64,000 nt of DNA, from the NCBI RefSeq assembly GCF_000471905.2, contig NW_006499809.1:142063-206062 (forward strand), given 5' to 3'. Below are positions 34,761 through 44,735 of this stretch, in pieces (the stretch's first letter is position 1; every line of letters begins with the position of its first letter). Under the pieces are notes generated by a model. It was not told the DNA's origin, did not search any database, and saw only the letters and a list, made by a program, of their open reading frames with translations. Source of the DNA: Amborella trichopoda (taxonomy: Eukaryota > Streptophyta > Magnoliopsida > Amborellales > Amborellaceae). The position numbers and the translations under genes are program-made.

Positions 34761-36450
34761 AATCAAAGGCATTTTTGTTATCTATCCAATACAAAGAAAC
34801 CCAGACCAAATGGGAAAAATACTCTTCACCATGACACTCCATAGCCAGACAGGCCTGATTCTGACTAATGAGGTTTGTAAAAAATCCTCAGCTTCAGAAT
34901 AACAAACAATCCCCACAAGGGTGAGGACTTCGATAAGATCCTTAAAAAAGGTCTCTTCTCTGCTTAAATTTTCCACGAATGGACCTGTACATTGCATCCA
35001 AACATCAGAGCATCCTAGTTGCACGATTGCGTGAATCTCCTTAGCGTTCACGTGGTCCTGTGGCTAGGAAGAAAAAAGTAATAAAGCTGAAGGAAATTTT
35101 TTGAATGTTATCCTTCTCGCTTCTCTCTAAGAACAACATTCGATGGGGCAAGTTGTTCGAGTGCATTTTTCAGCACCTTGGTCCCTGATGCGGAATAAAG
35201 AAGAAGTAGGTCAATAATGCCTGAACATACAGTGGAAATTTTGACAGACTCATAATGGCCCCCAAAATAAGTCAAGATCTTCATAAGCACTTCAAAAGGC
35301 CACTTGTTAAGTTTCATCACAATCCAACATGTCTAAGGCAGTGCAGACAAAGAAACAATTTAAAAAAAAGCAGCCTCTAACACCCTTAAACAAACCCCGT
35401 AACTAGAACTATATTTTGGTGAGTCAAACCACTGTGGGACCACCACCATTCGATCCGGCACAGTCAAAAACCCTTATGGGTCAAGTTCGGCTTAATCGGG
35501 CACTCCCGGATAAAGTTATGGGTAAAAACTTAAAAGGGGTAGGCCGCACACTATTTCCATGTAGCCACCCTACACCAAAACACCATTAAAGGTGGTTGTT
35601 TTCACAGTCATGGGCAATTACTTTTGGGGCTTATATCTCACTAGTTCCAAGTCGGATCGTACTCAAATTTTGTGAGCATGTTCATCTCATCTAGACGAGC
35701 ATTTCGATAGGTGGTATGCCTCATGACGTTGCCCAAGCAGGGAGAAAAACTAGTGAGAATTTATTGATTTGTGAAGAAAGTTACAGAAAATTCAGCGGTA
35801 GCACGCCTCACTCTGGCGGCCAAATCACAATGCTCGCATACTCGATCAATGCAAAACTGTCCGAGGCTATCTCTGGTCTGAACCTCTCATATGATGAATG
35901 GTTGGATTTCACACATGGATGCATCAAAGCTGTTGTAAATTTTAGCAGTCAAATTTCAATATTCCGGCCAAAAACTTAAGACGACAAAATCTTCATCCGG
36001 ACACGAAATCGGGTTGTGTTTGTTGCAACATGATCATGACGACATGCTTAATGCGACGTAGTGAAGAAACTGAAGAAAAACATCAAGGAACGAGAGCACT
36101 ATCGATCCAAAATTTTCAAGATTCATCCAAAATTCAAGTCTCATGATCATGACTTAAAAACATGATTCATGGCTCGAACTTGGTATCAAATCGATCACCA
36201 TGAGGAGCCCTACAGGAAAACAATCATCTTTCGATCAAACCGGACATCAGAATAACCCTAGATCAGTCATGAAAGATCACACAAGTTCTCGGACAACAGC
36301 AGGGACTGTTCTGAAATTCCACACATTGTTAAGCAAGGGCAAAATAGTCCTTTTGCACTCATTTTTAGAATTTATTTTAATTTAATTAAATTGTAATTAT
36401 CTTCAATTTCAGGTAGTTTTTGGGCATTCAGCCATGTTTGGGCCCTATTC

Positions 36451-36458
36451 TATATAAA
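36451..36458 (+). promoter_or_regulatory. TATA box of element F 3' LTR
   Basis: TATATAAA at the place equivalent to 23364-23371, followed by the same A-run. In a 3' LTR it could drive transcription outward into the flanking B LTR. Confidence 0.55.
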
Positions 36459-36892
36459 CATGCAAAGCCAAATTGTAAAAAAAAAAAAAAAGGGAAGAGT
36501 TCATTCTTCATCAATTCAATAAAGTGTTCAATTCTCTCTTAAGCTTGTGGGTGCGTCTTGGAGGGAGAGAGAAGAAAGAGAGAAGAAAAGGGATGGTACC
36601 CCTCATTAAGGTAACTTTCTCTCTCCTCCCCTCTTTCTCTCTCCTCTTTTCTCTTTTCTCTTTTCTCATCTCTATATTTCTTTCTCTCTCATCTCTTCTC
36701 TCTTCTCTTTTTTCTCTTCCTCCTCTTTTCTCTCTCATCTTCTTTTCCCATCTCTATCTCTTCTGTTCTCTCTTATCTCTCCCTCTCTCTCTTATTTTCA
36801 TCTTTATCTCTTTCTCTCTCTTCTTCCTCTAAACTATCAAATCTCTCTCTCCCTGCTCCTCTTTCTCCATTCACGCATGGCGGACCTAGCTC

Positions 36893-37515
36893 AATTGGCA
36901 CAAGTCTAGCGCTTCCTGGGTTCTCTTTCTTTCTTCTCTTTTATCACAACCGGCGCAAGCCTAACGCCACTTGGGTTTTCTTTCGTTCTCCTCTTCTGTC
37001 ACAACCGATGCAAGCCTAGCGCCACCTGCATTCTCTTTCTTTTTTCTCTTCTGTCACAGCCGGTACAAGCCTAGCATCGCCTGCATTCTCTTTTTTTCTT
37101 CTCTTTTGTCACAGCTGGTGCATGCCTAGCGGCCCCCGGGTTCTCTTTCTTTCTTCTCTTCTGACACAATTGGTGCAAGCTTAGCGCCGCCTGGGTTCTC
37201 TTTCTCTCTTCCCGTTGGTCACAGCCAGGGCAAGCCTAGTGCCGCCTGGGTACTCTTTCTTCCTTCTTTTATGTCACAGTTGGCGCAAGCCTAGCACCGC
37301 CTGGGTTTTCTTTCTTTCTCCACTTCTGTCACAGCAAGTGCGAGCCTATCACCGCCTATGTTTCTCTCTCTTTCATCCCTTCTTTCAAAGCCGACAGAAG
37401 CCATCGCCGTCTGAGTTTCCCTTCTCCTCTTTCTTCTGACAACCGGTGCAAGCCCATTGCTACATGAATTCTTTCCCTCTCTTCGTTCTTTATTTCACAG
37501 TAAGTGGAAGCCATC
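36893..37515. repeat. 55-bp tandem repeats in element F 3' LTR
   Basis: The counterpart of the array at 23940-24545, with the same GCAAGCCTAGCGCC core and CT-rich spacers and a similar number of units. Confidence 0.85.
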
Positions 37516-38287
37516 ACCGTCTGAGTTTTCTCTCTTCTTCTCTCATTCCCGTTTGCGTCCTCCTCCTCCTTTCCTTCCTTTTATTTCCTCTTCTCCTCCC
37601 ATGGTTTTCTCCCCTACTCTATTTCTTCTTCTCTTTATCTTCTTCTCTTCTTCTTCCTCTCTTCTCCCTCCTTGTTCTTTTTCTTTCTTTCTCTTACTCT
37701 CTTGATTGACAAAGAAGGGTTGAGACAAGCCATTATGTCGAGCTAGTCAGTATTGGTACAGTCGTCTAGTAGTAACTCTATTGACCTGGTCTGAGCTACC
37801 AAGCCCATTATACTACCACGATAGGTCAATTACCTACTAGCCAGGTTACTGTGTCACTCTCACCACTCGATCAAATTCTTTTCACTCCAATCTTCATCCT
37901 CTCATCCTCTTTCTCTTTTCGAATGTACACGTCTGTGTACATTCGCCCAAAGGCAAGGTGGGGTCCCTTGACCACTTATTTTTTAACATTTGCCATATGT
38001 GTGTGATTGTATAAACAAGAGAATACAAGCTAAGGGAGGCAATTACAAACCAGTTTTATGACTGGGGGGATTCCTTCATGATCTTCGAGGGTGCCCACGC
38101 GAGCCAGCCCGAGTAAGTCTCGAACCCACCTTAAATTCCTCTTTCATCGATTGGTCCACCTGCCCTTGTTTTTTAGCAAGGTTCCCGAGAGATCGATCAC
38201 AAAGTCTCGGGTTCCCTTGAAACCCAAGATGCTTACCGCCTGATCATCTAGATCTAAAGGGTGAGATCGAGGCACCTAGCCAAGAGA

Positions 38288-38875
38288 GATGAGGGCTGGG
38301 GTGGTTAAATGGGTACTGAGAGAAGGGGAGGATAGGTGGCAACAAGCCACCTCCAAGTGGCAGGAGAAGAGGGTAAGGTGGCAAGCAAATGATGCCACTT
38401 GGAGAGGAAAACGAAAAGGGGAGAAAAAGAGGAAAATAAGAGGTAGTCCCTCATGGAATACCCTATACCAACCGCCCTGACGATCCAACCCACTCTTCTC
38501 TCTTTCTTCGGTAATGCCCATGGCGGCAACATCCTGCTCTGACATTCATGCACGATGTTACACAGCCGGCACTACACAGGCAGCACTACACAACTGGTGC
38601 TATACAGGTGGCACTACATAGTCGGCGCTACATAGGCGGCACTACACAAGCGTGCTACACAGTTGATGCTACACAGGTGGCACTACACAGCCGGCGCTAC
38701 ACAGGCGACACTACACAGCCGGTGCTACACAGGCAGCACTACATAGTCAATGCTACACAGGCGGCACTACACAGCCGACGTTACATAGCCGGCACTACAC
38801 GGCTGGCACTACACATCTAAATAGACTCCTACCGCCATGTGTGTTACTACGGCCGAGAAAACTTTGGTCCTTATA
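38288..38875 (-). repeat. Element B 5' LTR, U3 piece 2 (LTR start)
   Basis: Picks up the B-type LTR exactly where F interrupted it, matching 7650-8278: GA-rich patch, 14-bp minisatellite, then GAAAACTTTGGTCC. On the minus strand it starts TATAAGGACC, a one-base change from TGTAAGGACC. The flank at 38876 (GCGCT) has no recognised partner. The frames at 38276-38553 are LTR artefacts. Confidence 0.8.
38556..38818. repeat. 14-bp minisatellite in element B 5' LTR (about 18 units)
   Basis: Same GGCACTACACAGNC unit as 7927-8168, with some 13-bp units. The frame 38548-38820 is an artefact. Confidence 0.9.
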
Positions 38876-39172
38876 GCGCTGGTGGAGAATTACCAGCTGA
38901 GGGTATTGGGAGGCTGATCACCCCTAGAAAGGGGAGAACTGCACTTGGCGCTAGGTTACCAAGTAAAAGAGGATACTCAGGACTCCTCCTCTAGGAGATA
39001 TTTTTACCTTGGACTACCCTTGGAATTGGGTGGCTCTTGAGATACCTCACGAGATAGTAGCAGATGAAACTTCACCGCAATTTCTAGTTATGGAGAAGAG
39101 AATAGGGAGCCTTTTTTTAAACCTCACCTCTATCTTCTAATGGAAGGAGGGTCGAAAGGTCCCAAGTCATGA

Positions 39173-41030
39173 AGAACGCCCTATCCAAGACCTGAATGCA
39201 CTAATAGGACTGGCCCTCATAGTGCTCTTACTATAAGCTCTTCTCGCCGGACGAGTTTTGAGACAACTGCTCGTCCACCGACGGCAGGAAAGAAGAGGAA
39301 GCATGCTGCCCATGCTATAACTCGCGCTCCACCCCGAGCTATCAAACCTGCTCAAAAACACAGGAGCGCAAGACTTGCTGTCAACCTGAAACCGTCTGAT
39401 GGCTCTTCATCTTCTGCCTCTTTGGAATTCTCTGCTGCTCCTTCTGAGTCACCCTCCGCTCTTTCTGAGTCACCTTCTACCACTCTTGAGCTATTTTCAG
39501 CCTCTTTCAAGACTAAGGTAGATAACTCTAGCTCTTTTGAGCCCAGCATCATTGCTTCTGATAGAGAGGGGACACCTGAGCTTGGGGTGGTGCCCGAAAT
39601 TCCCAGAATGACAGCTGAGTCAGATCTGGCTCCAATTGAGCTTGACGAGGTTGGAAATGAAGGTGCTGGAGTTGTTGCTCCAAGGGAGGAACCTAAAATC
39701 GACAGGGCCTCCGAACCTCAGAAGATTGTTGCCCCAATCGAAACAGAGGCTATAGTTGAAGAAACGCTTGAGCGTCAAGAAGCTGCTGCCTCGGGTGATG
39801 GAGTTATGGGTAGTGCAGTTAGGCCTTTTTGAGAGTTTAGAGATTGGGGCCCCAAAGGGCATAGGTTAGGAAAATGAGGGAGTTGAGCTTTTTGTGGTAG
39901 AGGTTCTGGCTGTAAAAGATGCGGGCTAGGTAGAAGAGGTTGTAGCTGAAATGATGGTCCTAGAAGTTGAAGACTAAAGGGAGAGGATGAGCTCTAGACT
40001 TGCCGAGGCTGAGGTGGCAGTTCAGGAAGGAAAAGATGCTAGCCTTGAACTTATCGAGGCCATTCTTAAGAGTAAGAGACAAGAAGAAGAGGCTACTTCT
40101 GAGCATGTTGAGGTTGAGGTGATGACTCCAGCAGATGAAGGCCAAAGTGAGGGAATTGACCTTGTTGAGACTGCTCTAGAGAATGAGGGGTGGAGAGAAG
40201 AAGTTCTCCCTGAAGGGACCAAGCCTGCTAATGGTGAGGTTGAAAGGCTAGGTGAGGAGGTTAATATCATGGGGGCCAAGCAGCTTGAGACTGGGTCCCC
40301 CTTTGAATCTGCAAATGATGAGACCTTGGGCTTCACAATTGCTTGAGAAGAGCCAGTGACTCACATGGCTATCATCCCTTCGAGCCCCAACATTGAGATT
40401 GATGCTCCTTCTATTGCGGCAGCCCCAACAACATGGTCCAGGCCTAGTTTCAGTGGGATGTCTGGCATAATCATGGATGTGCTTCATCTAGGCATGCAGA
40501 GACTGAAGGATCTGCCTCTAACTGAACTCGACAATGTATTCTAGAAGTTAAGGTAGATCAACCTTTTAGGGGGCGCACCAGAGGTCCTCTCATATTTTGA
40601 TGGCGTCATAAACAAGCTGGTAGGGTGGAGAATAAGGGCCTTGCAGGAGGAGGTAATTGCGCAGCAGCTAGAGAGTTCGCAATTGCCCTCTTTGAAGTCC
40701 TCGCTCATAGGCCATCACGAAATGGTAGAGGCTCAATTACAAAAAAAGGACGATGCGGTTTCCCAGAGATCCGACCTTGCAGAGAAGGCCATTGCTCACC
40801 ACAACATGATGATGACTCTAATGGCGGAGATACTGATACTGATGCAAAATCTTGATAAATTAGAGGAGGAGACCACAGCTTGGGAAGCCAAGGATAAGGT
40901 GCTTGTCGATAATATTTTGACCCTTGAGTACTCCTTGGAGGAAAGGACCACCTTGATGGAGCATGAGGTTGAGATGTAAGCAAAGTTGGAGGGACGCATC
41001 CAACAAGCTAAGATATGAACTGCAACATAT
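39173..41030 (+). pseudogene. Degenerate gene for an acidic, coiled-coil-rich protein, function unknown
   Basis: Three regions can be seen. First (39173-39832) a basic stretch with TAGKKRKHA, which could be a nuclear signal, then Ser/Pro/Glu-rich disordered sequence. Next, after a frame change near 39832, acidic repeats with LAEAEVAVQEGK and many Glu residues. Then, still in that frame from 39987 to about 41030 and through stops near 40344, 40542, 40554 and 40977, a long coiled-coil-like C-terminus (HHEMVEAQLQKKDDA, LDKLEEETTAWEAKD, LEYSLEERTTL). Upstream, 38876-39172 is readable in pieces (RPIQDLNALIGLAL). I do not recognise the family; the texture resembles tails of plant mobile-domain-type transposon proteins, but that is a guess. 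No viral or enzyme motifs were found. Confidence 0.5.
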
Positions 41031-41138
41031 AGCGAAAAGATCAATGAAGTGATTGATCGATTTTGAAAGTGTCGCCTTATTTTCTTTTTCTTTTCCCTTA
41101 TTTTTATTCCGACACTTGCAATATCCCCTTGGTTTATG

Positions 41139-41144
41139 AATAAA
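41139..41144 (+). terminator. Possible poly(A) signal after the degenerate gene
   Basis: AATAAA about 110 bases after the last readable coding frame, followed by a T-rich stretch. It is in the right place for a 3' end, but the motif is common by chance. 41045-41431 otherwise shows no gene. Confidence 0.3.
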
Positions 41145-41431
41145 ATTCTCCTTTTTTTTCAATATGATACGTGAATTTTTATTTTTCTATTTGCTTCTCT
41201 GCACTCTATCTCTTACTCTTATTCATTGTTCTTACCCTTCATGGAATGGGATGTGGAGGAATACCCTGCACCTTGCTTCGTTTTATGACAAGTCGTTGTA
41301 GCTTCAATGACCTCGAATGGGGAGCAGTTGCTTCTTCTCCCCTTAATGTTTAATTGAACATGGACTCATAATTCATTATTATCATATTGTGATGAGCCTC
41401 CTCGCTATAAATAGTCCAATCAGAAGGGGCT

Positions 41432-41797
41432 TTAGCTTCTATTCAAGGTGCATTCACACCAAGCCCGTCGTAGCTCTTGATCCGACACGAACTCCTTAAA
41501 GTGTTTTGATGCAATACGCATAACCCCCAATTGGTTCTGGAGATTGTGAACCTTGCTTCTTAACTCTACCAAGAGATCCTTCTCTTGCGGGCAAGAGGGT
41601 TGTCCTTCCTTAACAGCTCTTTTTTGATAAAATTAGGGAAACGCAAAACCTTTTGAGGTGGCTGATACATTATTTCTGCTTCCAAGAGTGCAATGGGCAC
41701 ATGCAGGACATTTTTATGGTCCGACGTGTAGGTGACCCTCTGAGACTGGGAGATCTATCCCCATAACTTCCTTAGTCTCAAGGGCGACTTCTGGTTC
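41432..41797 (-). pseudogene. Element E post-protease reading frame, distal part
   Basis: Continues the frame that runs up to element D's right border at 52436, so the host frame is continuous when D and one copy of GGTTC are ignored. It reads VALETKEVMGIDLPVSEG, passes two stops, then gives a coiled-coil-like stretch (VELRSKVHNLQNQLG) and ends RRAWCECTLNRS with a stop at 41432. It does not resemble the reverse transcriptase expected next in a Tat element. It could be an extra ORF of this subfamily or unrelated sequence fused by deletion. Confidence 0.5.
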
Positions 41798-42809
41798 TTT
41801 AAGGACCACAGATTTTCACTGGAGTTAGCCGTGTATGGAAAAACATGTGGAAGAAGAGAGAGAGAAAGAAGCATCATCGCATGCAAAAAGAGTGGCGCTG
41901 TGTGTAGAAAGGGCCTAGCACCGTTTGATAAGAGAGAGAACATCGCATGTGAATGAGAATATCGCCACTCGTGAATGAGAGTAACGCCACACGTGAAATG
42001 GGTATCGCCGCGCATGAAGGAGAGTAACGTCACGCATGTAAGGGACTAATGTTGCGTGACAAGGTAGGGCAGAGTTGTGAGAGAAAAGAAACATGTGACC
42101 ATTGACAACACCGCACATAATAGCTCCGCTCGTGTCGGTACCGCACATGTCATCTACAATGACCTTCACCTACATTGAATACATAAACCCTTTTCTCTTC
42201 CTCTCCACCGCCATTTTTCTCCCCTCACTTACTCTCTCTCTAGAACCAAACCAACTCCCCTTGGAGGAAACCATTTCTTGGAGCTCGAGGTAACCTGTGA
42301 GTGGGAGGTTGAAGACACCATGAGCATCAAGTAAGTGGGTTTAAGGTTCATGCATCAATTAACTATTTAGTAGCAGATTTCAATGATTAAAGATGAGGAA
42401 AACAATGGAATAAAGAGCATGAATGTAGTTGATTAAAAATGAGATCGAACGATTCTGTCAGTGAACTTGTTAAGTTTATATAGTAGTCCACGTACAATAT
42501 TTTGTTTGACATGAATAAGGTTTTTCATTAAAGCTTATCTTGGCTTATGAAATGTTGCATTTTAATTGAAGCATGCTAAAATTTAAAAGTAAGTATTCAG
42601 GAATCGTGAGGGTTTTGCACTGAATCCTTCAGTGACTAAACGATGTCCAAATGGGCACAAACAGTTCTTGAATAAAAAATATATTTGTCTATAATAATAT
42701 TGCACTTTGTACCACGGTAAAACCTTGAATAGATCTAGAGTTATGCCCAAAGTGTGGGGGAATACCACTGTTTACAGTAGATGGAAGGTCCAACCACTGT
42801 CACTTACTT

Positions 42810-43085
42810 CGCTTATGCAACACCCTGCGTGTATTGCCGCTTGTGCAACGTCGTGCATGTATTACGACTTGTGTAACGTCGTGCGTGTATTACCGCCTGT
42901 GCAACGCCATGCGTGTATTGCCGCTTGTGCAACGCCCTGCATGTATTGCCACTTGAGCAACGTTGTGCATGTAACAGCGCTTGTGTAACGTTATTCGTGT
43001 ACTGCCGCTTGTGCAACACCGAGCATAATGTCGCTTGTGCAAAGCCGGGTGTGTAACGCCAAGCGCGTAAAGCCATGCGTGTAGC
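42810..43085. repeat. 28-bp tandem repeats in element D 5' LTR
   Basis: Nine or so units of 28 bp with consensus CGCTTGTGCAACGYCGTGCR followed by TGTATTGC, ending in shorter variants. The same array is at 50219-50495. No spacers, so not a CRISPR. Confidence 0.9.
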
Positions 43086-43480
43086 ATTGGATGGGTCACT
43101 GCCACATGAGCAACACTCATGACCGGAATAATACATTTCATGTGATGAATATTAATTGCCCTCATGTTATGTGAATGATACCATGCAACTATGCATTACG
43201 TAAAAAACGATTGATGAATTACCTACAACTGTGATAGTTTCATGACATATGTTAAATGACAAGTGTTGTAATATTAATGTTGAATTCTAAGCATAAATGC
43301 AATATGATAGATCTCATACAATGGGTATTTTATGATAAAAATCATAATGTTGTGTGATTGATGGATAGTTTTGAGCAAGACTCACACTTTGCATAATGGG
43401 GATTGAATTATCTGTCATAAGGTACTGTTTCGGCATGAATGAATTGAATGCTTGAGCGTAATATGATGTCGTGATCTTGA

Positions 43481-43657
43481 CCACTACGCAATGGGATACC
43501 CATTGGTGGAGGGTGTTGTTCTATTATGATGTTGTGATATTACAACTGTCAGACCGTGACTATGATACTGGCTATTACGCGATGGGACACCCATCAGTAG
43601 TGGATATTGTCTTACTGATAATGGTCGTTACGCTATGGGATGCCCATTAGTAGTGGA
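43481..43657. other. Type 1 hairpin cluster in element D 5' LTR (three copies)
   Basis: At 43481-43510, 43571-43603 and 43624-43657. Each has a CCACTAC-like arm followed by ATGGG, a three-base loop, CCCAT and a GTAGTGG-like arm, e.g. GATGGGACACCCATC in the second. The arms pair with few mismatches. Matching clusters occur in the 3' LTR, the solo LTR and element A's LTR. Confidence 0.7.
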
Positions 43658-43850
43658 TACTAATACGTTGGGAATCATGATGCTGACTATGTCCCCTAAG
43701 TTGCTGAATGATAGGATGGAGTTAGGAGAAAGTGCAGTGGGAGGGTCACACCCCCCTAAGATTCATGAGAAGAGACTAGTAATTGATGCCTTGCAAGGTA
43801 ACTACCTATCGAAAACCCCAATACGTGCTGGGGACCGTGTGCATGGGTAT

Positions 43851-43892
43851 GAGGGCATTACGAAGTGGATTTACCCACTTGTCATTGCCCTC
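43851..43892. other. Type 2 hairpin in element D 5' LTR
   Basis: GAGGGCATTACGAAGTGG pairs with CCACTTGTCATTGCCCTC across a five-base loop with about three mismatches. It lies roughly 200 bases after the type 1 cluster. Confidence 0.7.
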
Positions 43893-44647
43893 CCAAATGA
43901 GAGATTGTAGAGGTCCTAAGCAATAGGATTGCTTCGCCTGATGGATAGAGCCCCTACTTCAGGAGTAGGTAAACTAAGGAGCGTGTTGGTAATGATTAAA
44001 TTATGATCGTGAACGTTGACAATTGAAAGGATGGTATGATCAATGACATTAAATATAATGCTTGATATTGATGTTCTAATCTGATTTATGATGTTTACGA
44101 CCGTTGTATTATGACTTTTCATAATTTGAAGAAGTGCTTATGATGTATGAAGATACTCACTGGTGATGCATGACACTTAGATCTACTTACTAGGCTTTAT
44201 AGCTCATCCCACTATATCTTTCCTCTTATAGATTGATAGCAAATAGGTCAAAGTCTGAGGTGCGAGGTTCGCATTTGGAAGTCAAGGTTGCATTCCGCTA
44301 AGAAGAAATTTTGATATTGTATGTAATCAGGCAGTTAGCATTGAATTTTTTTATTTTGGAAATATGTATTATTGGGCCCAGTTGCCCTAGACTTAAGTGT
44401 AATATTTTTTGGGAGAAATTTTATGTATTGCAGTTTTAATGATGGATGGATTTCTCGGAAGTTTAAATGTTTATTTTCATTAGAATCATTAATTTAGTTC
44501 TTTGTTATGGTTTGCTTTGATTACCAATATAATGGCGTTGAGTCAACTCCAACTTGAGTGATATGCGCTACCTCTAGATCATGAACCCACTCTCGAACAT
44601 CCTCCATCGAGTACTGAATAGGAGTCGGGGCGGGGTCATGACAGTTA

Positions 44648-44659
44648 TGGTATCAGAGC
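44648..44659 (+). other. Element D primer-binding site (initiator-Met tRNA type)
   Basis: Perfect TGGTATCAGAGC, four bases after the 5' LTR end. Confidence 0.93.
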
Positions 44660-44735
44660 AGTCAAGAAAGGATCTTTGGCCTAGGGGGATTTTAGAAGAG
44701 TCCTTAGGATAGTTTTAGGATAGACTAGTGACTGG

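Larger units (their letters stand above)
30935..35153 (+). other. Element F long 3' non-coding region
   Basis: About 4.2 kb between integrase and the 3' LTR with no recognisable protein. It holds scattered AGCGCCGACTGTGTTTTTAA-like motifs (31090-31210 and 32100-32400), a 35-bp tandem array, AT-rich stretches and three copies of a hairpin-bearing block. The region just before the LTR (GATGGGGCAAG at about 35142) is the nearest thing to a polypurine tract. Such long, repeat-rich 3' regions are a known trait of Tat/Ogre elements. Open frames here (31155-31852, 33752-34728 and others) have no family features. Confidence 0.8.
22074..38282 (+). mobile_element. Element F: full-length Tat-lineage LTR retrotransposon (16.2 kb)
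   Basis: Two LTRs in direct orientation (22074-25305 and 35154-38282) flank an internal region with a primer-binding site, gag, reverse transcriptase, RNase H, a second archaeal-type RNase H and part of integrase, then about 4.2 kb of non-coding DNA. AGAGA lies on both sides (22069-22073 and 38283-38287), and the host LTR reads on across it, so this is one insertion event. Protease and the catalytic part of integrase are deleted and all frames are broken. Confidence 0.92.
35154..38282 (+). repeat. Element F 3' LTR (3129 bp)
   Basis: Starts TGTTCGAGTGCATTTTTCAG and ends GCACCTAGCCA, followed by the AGAGA duplication. It matches the 5' LTR over its length, with TATA box, A-run, CT-rich tracts and 55-bp repeats in the same order. 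Frequent substitutions against the 5' LTR show the insertion is not recent. Confidence 0.92.
6454..38875 (-). mobile_element. Element B: chromovirus footprint, interrupted by A, C and F
   Basis: Internal region 8279-12635 is bounded by a polypurine tract next to an LTR start at 8278 and by a primer-binding site next to an LTR end at 12636. The 3' LTR survives as 6454-8278, after which element A begins. The 5' LTR is inferred to run 12636-13258, then about 20776-22073, then 38288-38875, with C and F inserted between. Its U3 pieces (1298 plus 588 bp) together match the length and sequence of the 3' LTR's U3 (1825 bp). The assignment of 12636-13258 to the same LTR is inference. Confidence 0.7.
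41798..44643 (+). repeat. Element D 5' LTR (2846 bp)
   Basis: Starts TTTAAGGACCACAG (the 3' LTR has TGTAAGGATCACAG, so the terminal TG is mutated here) and ends GGGGTCATGACA. It contains CpG-rich short repeats (41920-42160), 28-bp repeats, three type 1 hairpins and one type 2 hairpin, then an AT-rich end. A degenerate TATA-like ATACATAAA lies near 42180. Frames at 41755-43910 are not genes. Confidence 0.93.

Noticed and set aside
42810-43085. CRISPR-like array of 28-bp repeats
   Set aside because: Repeats are head-to-tail with no unique spacers, and the context is a plant LTR.
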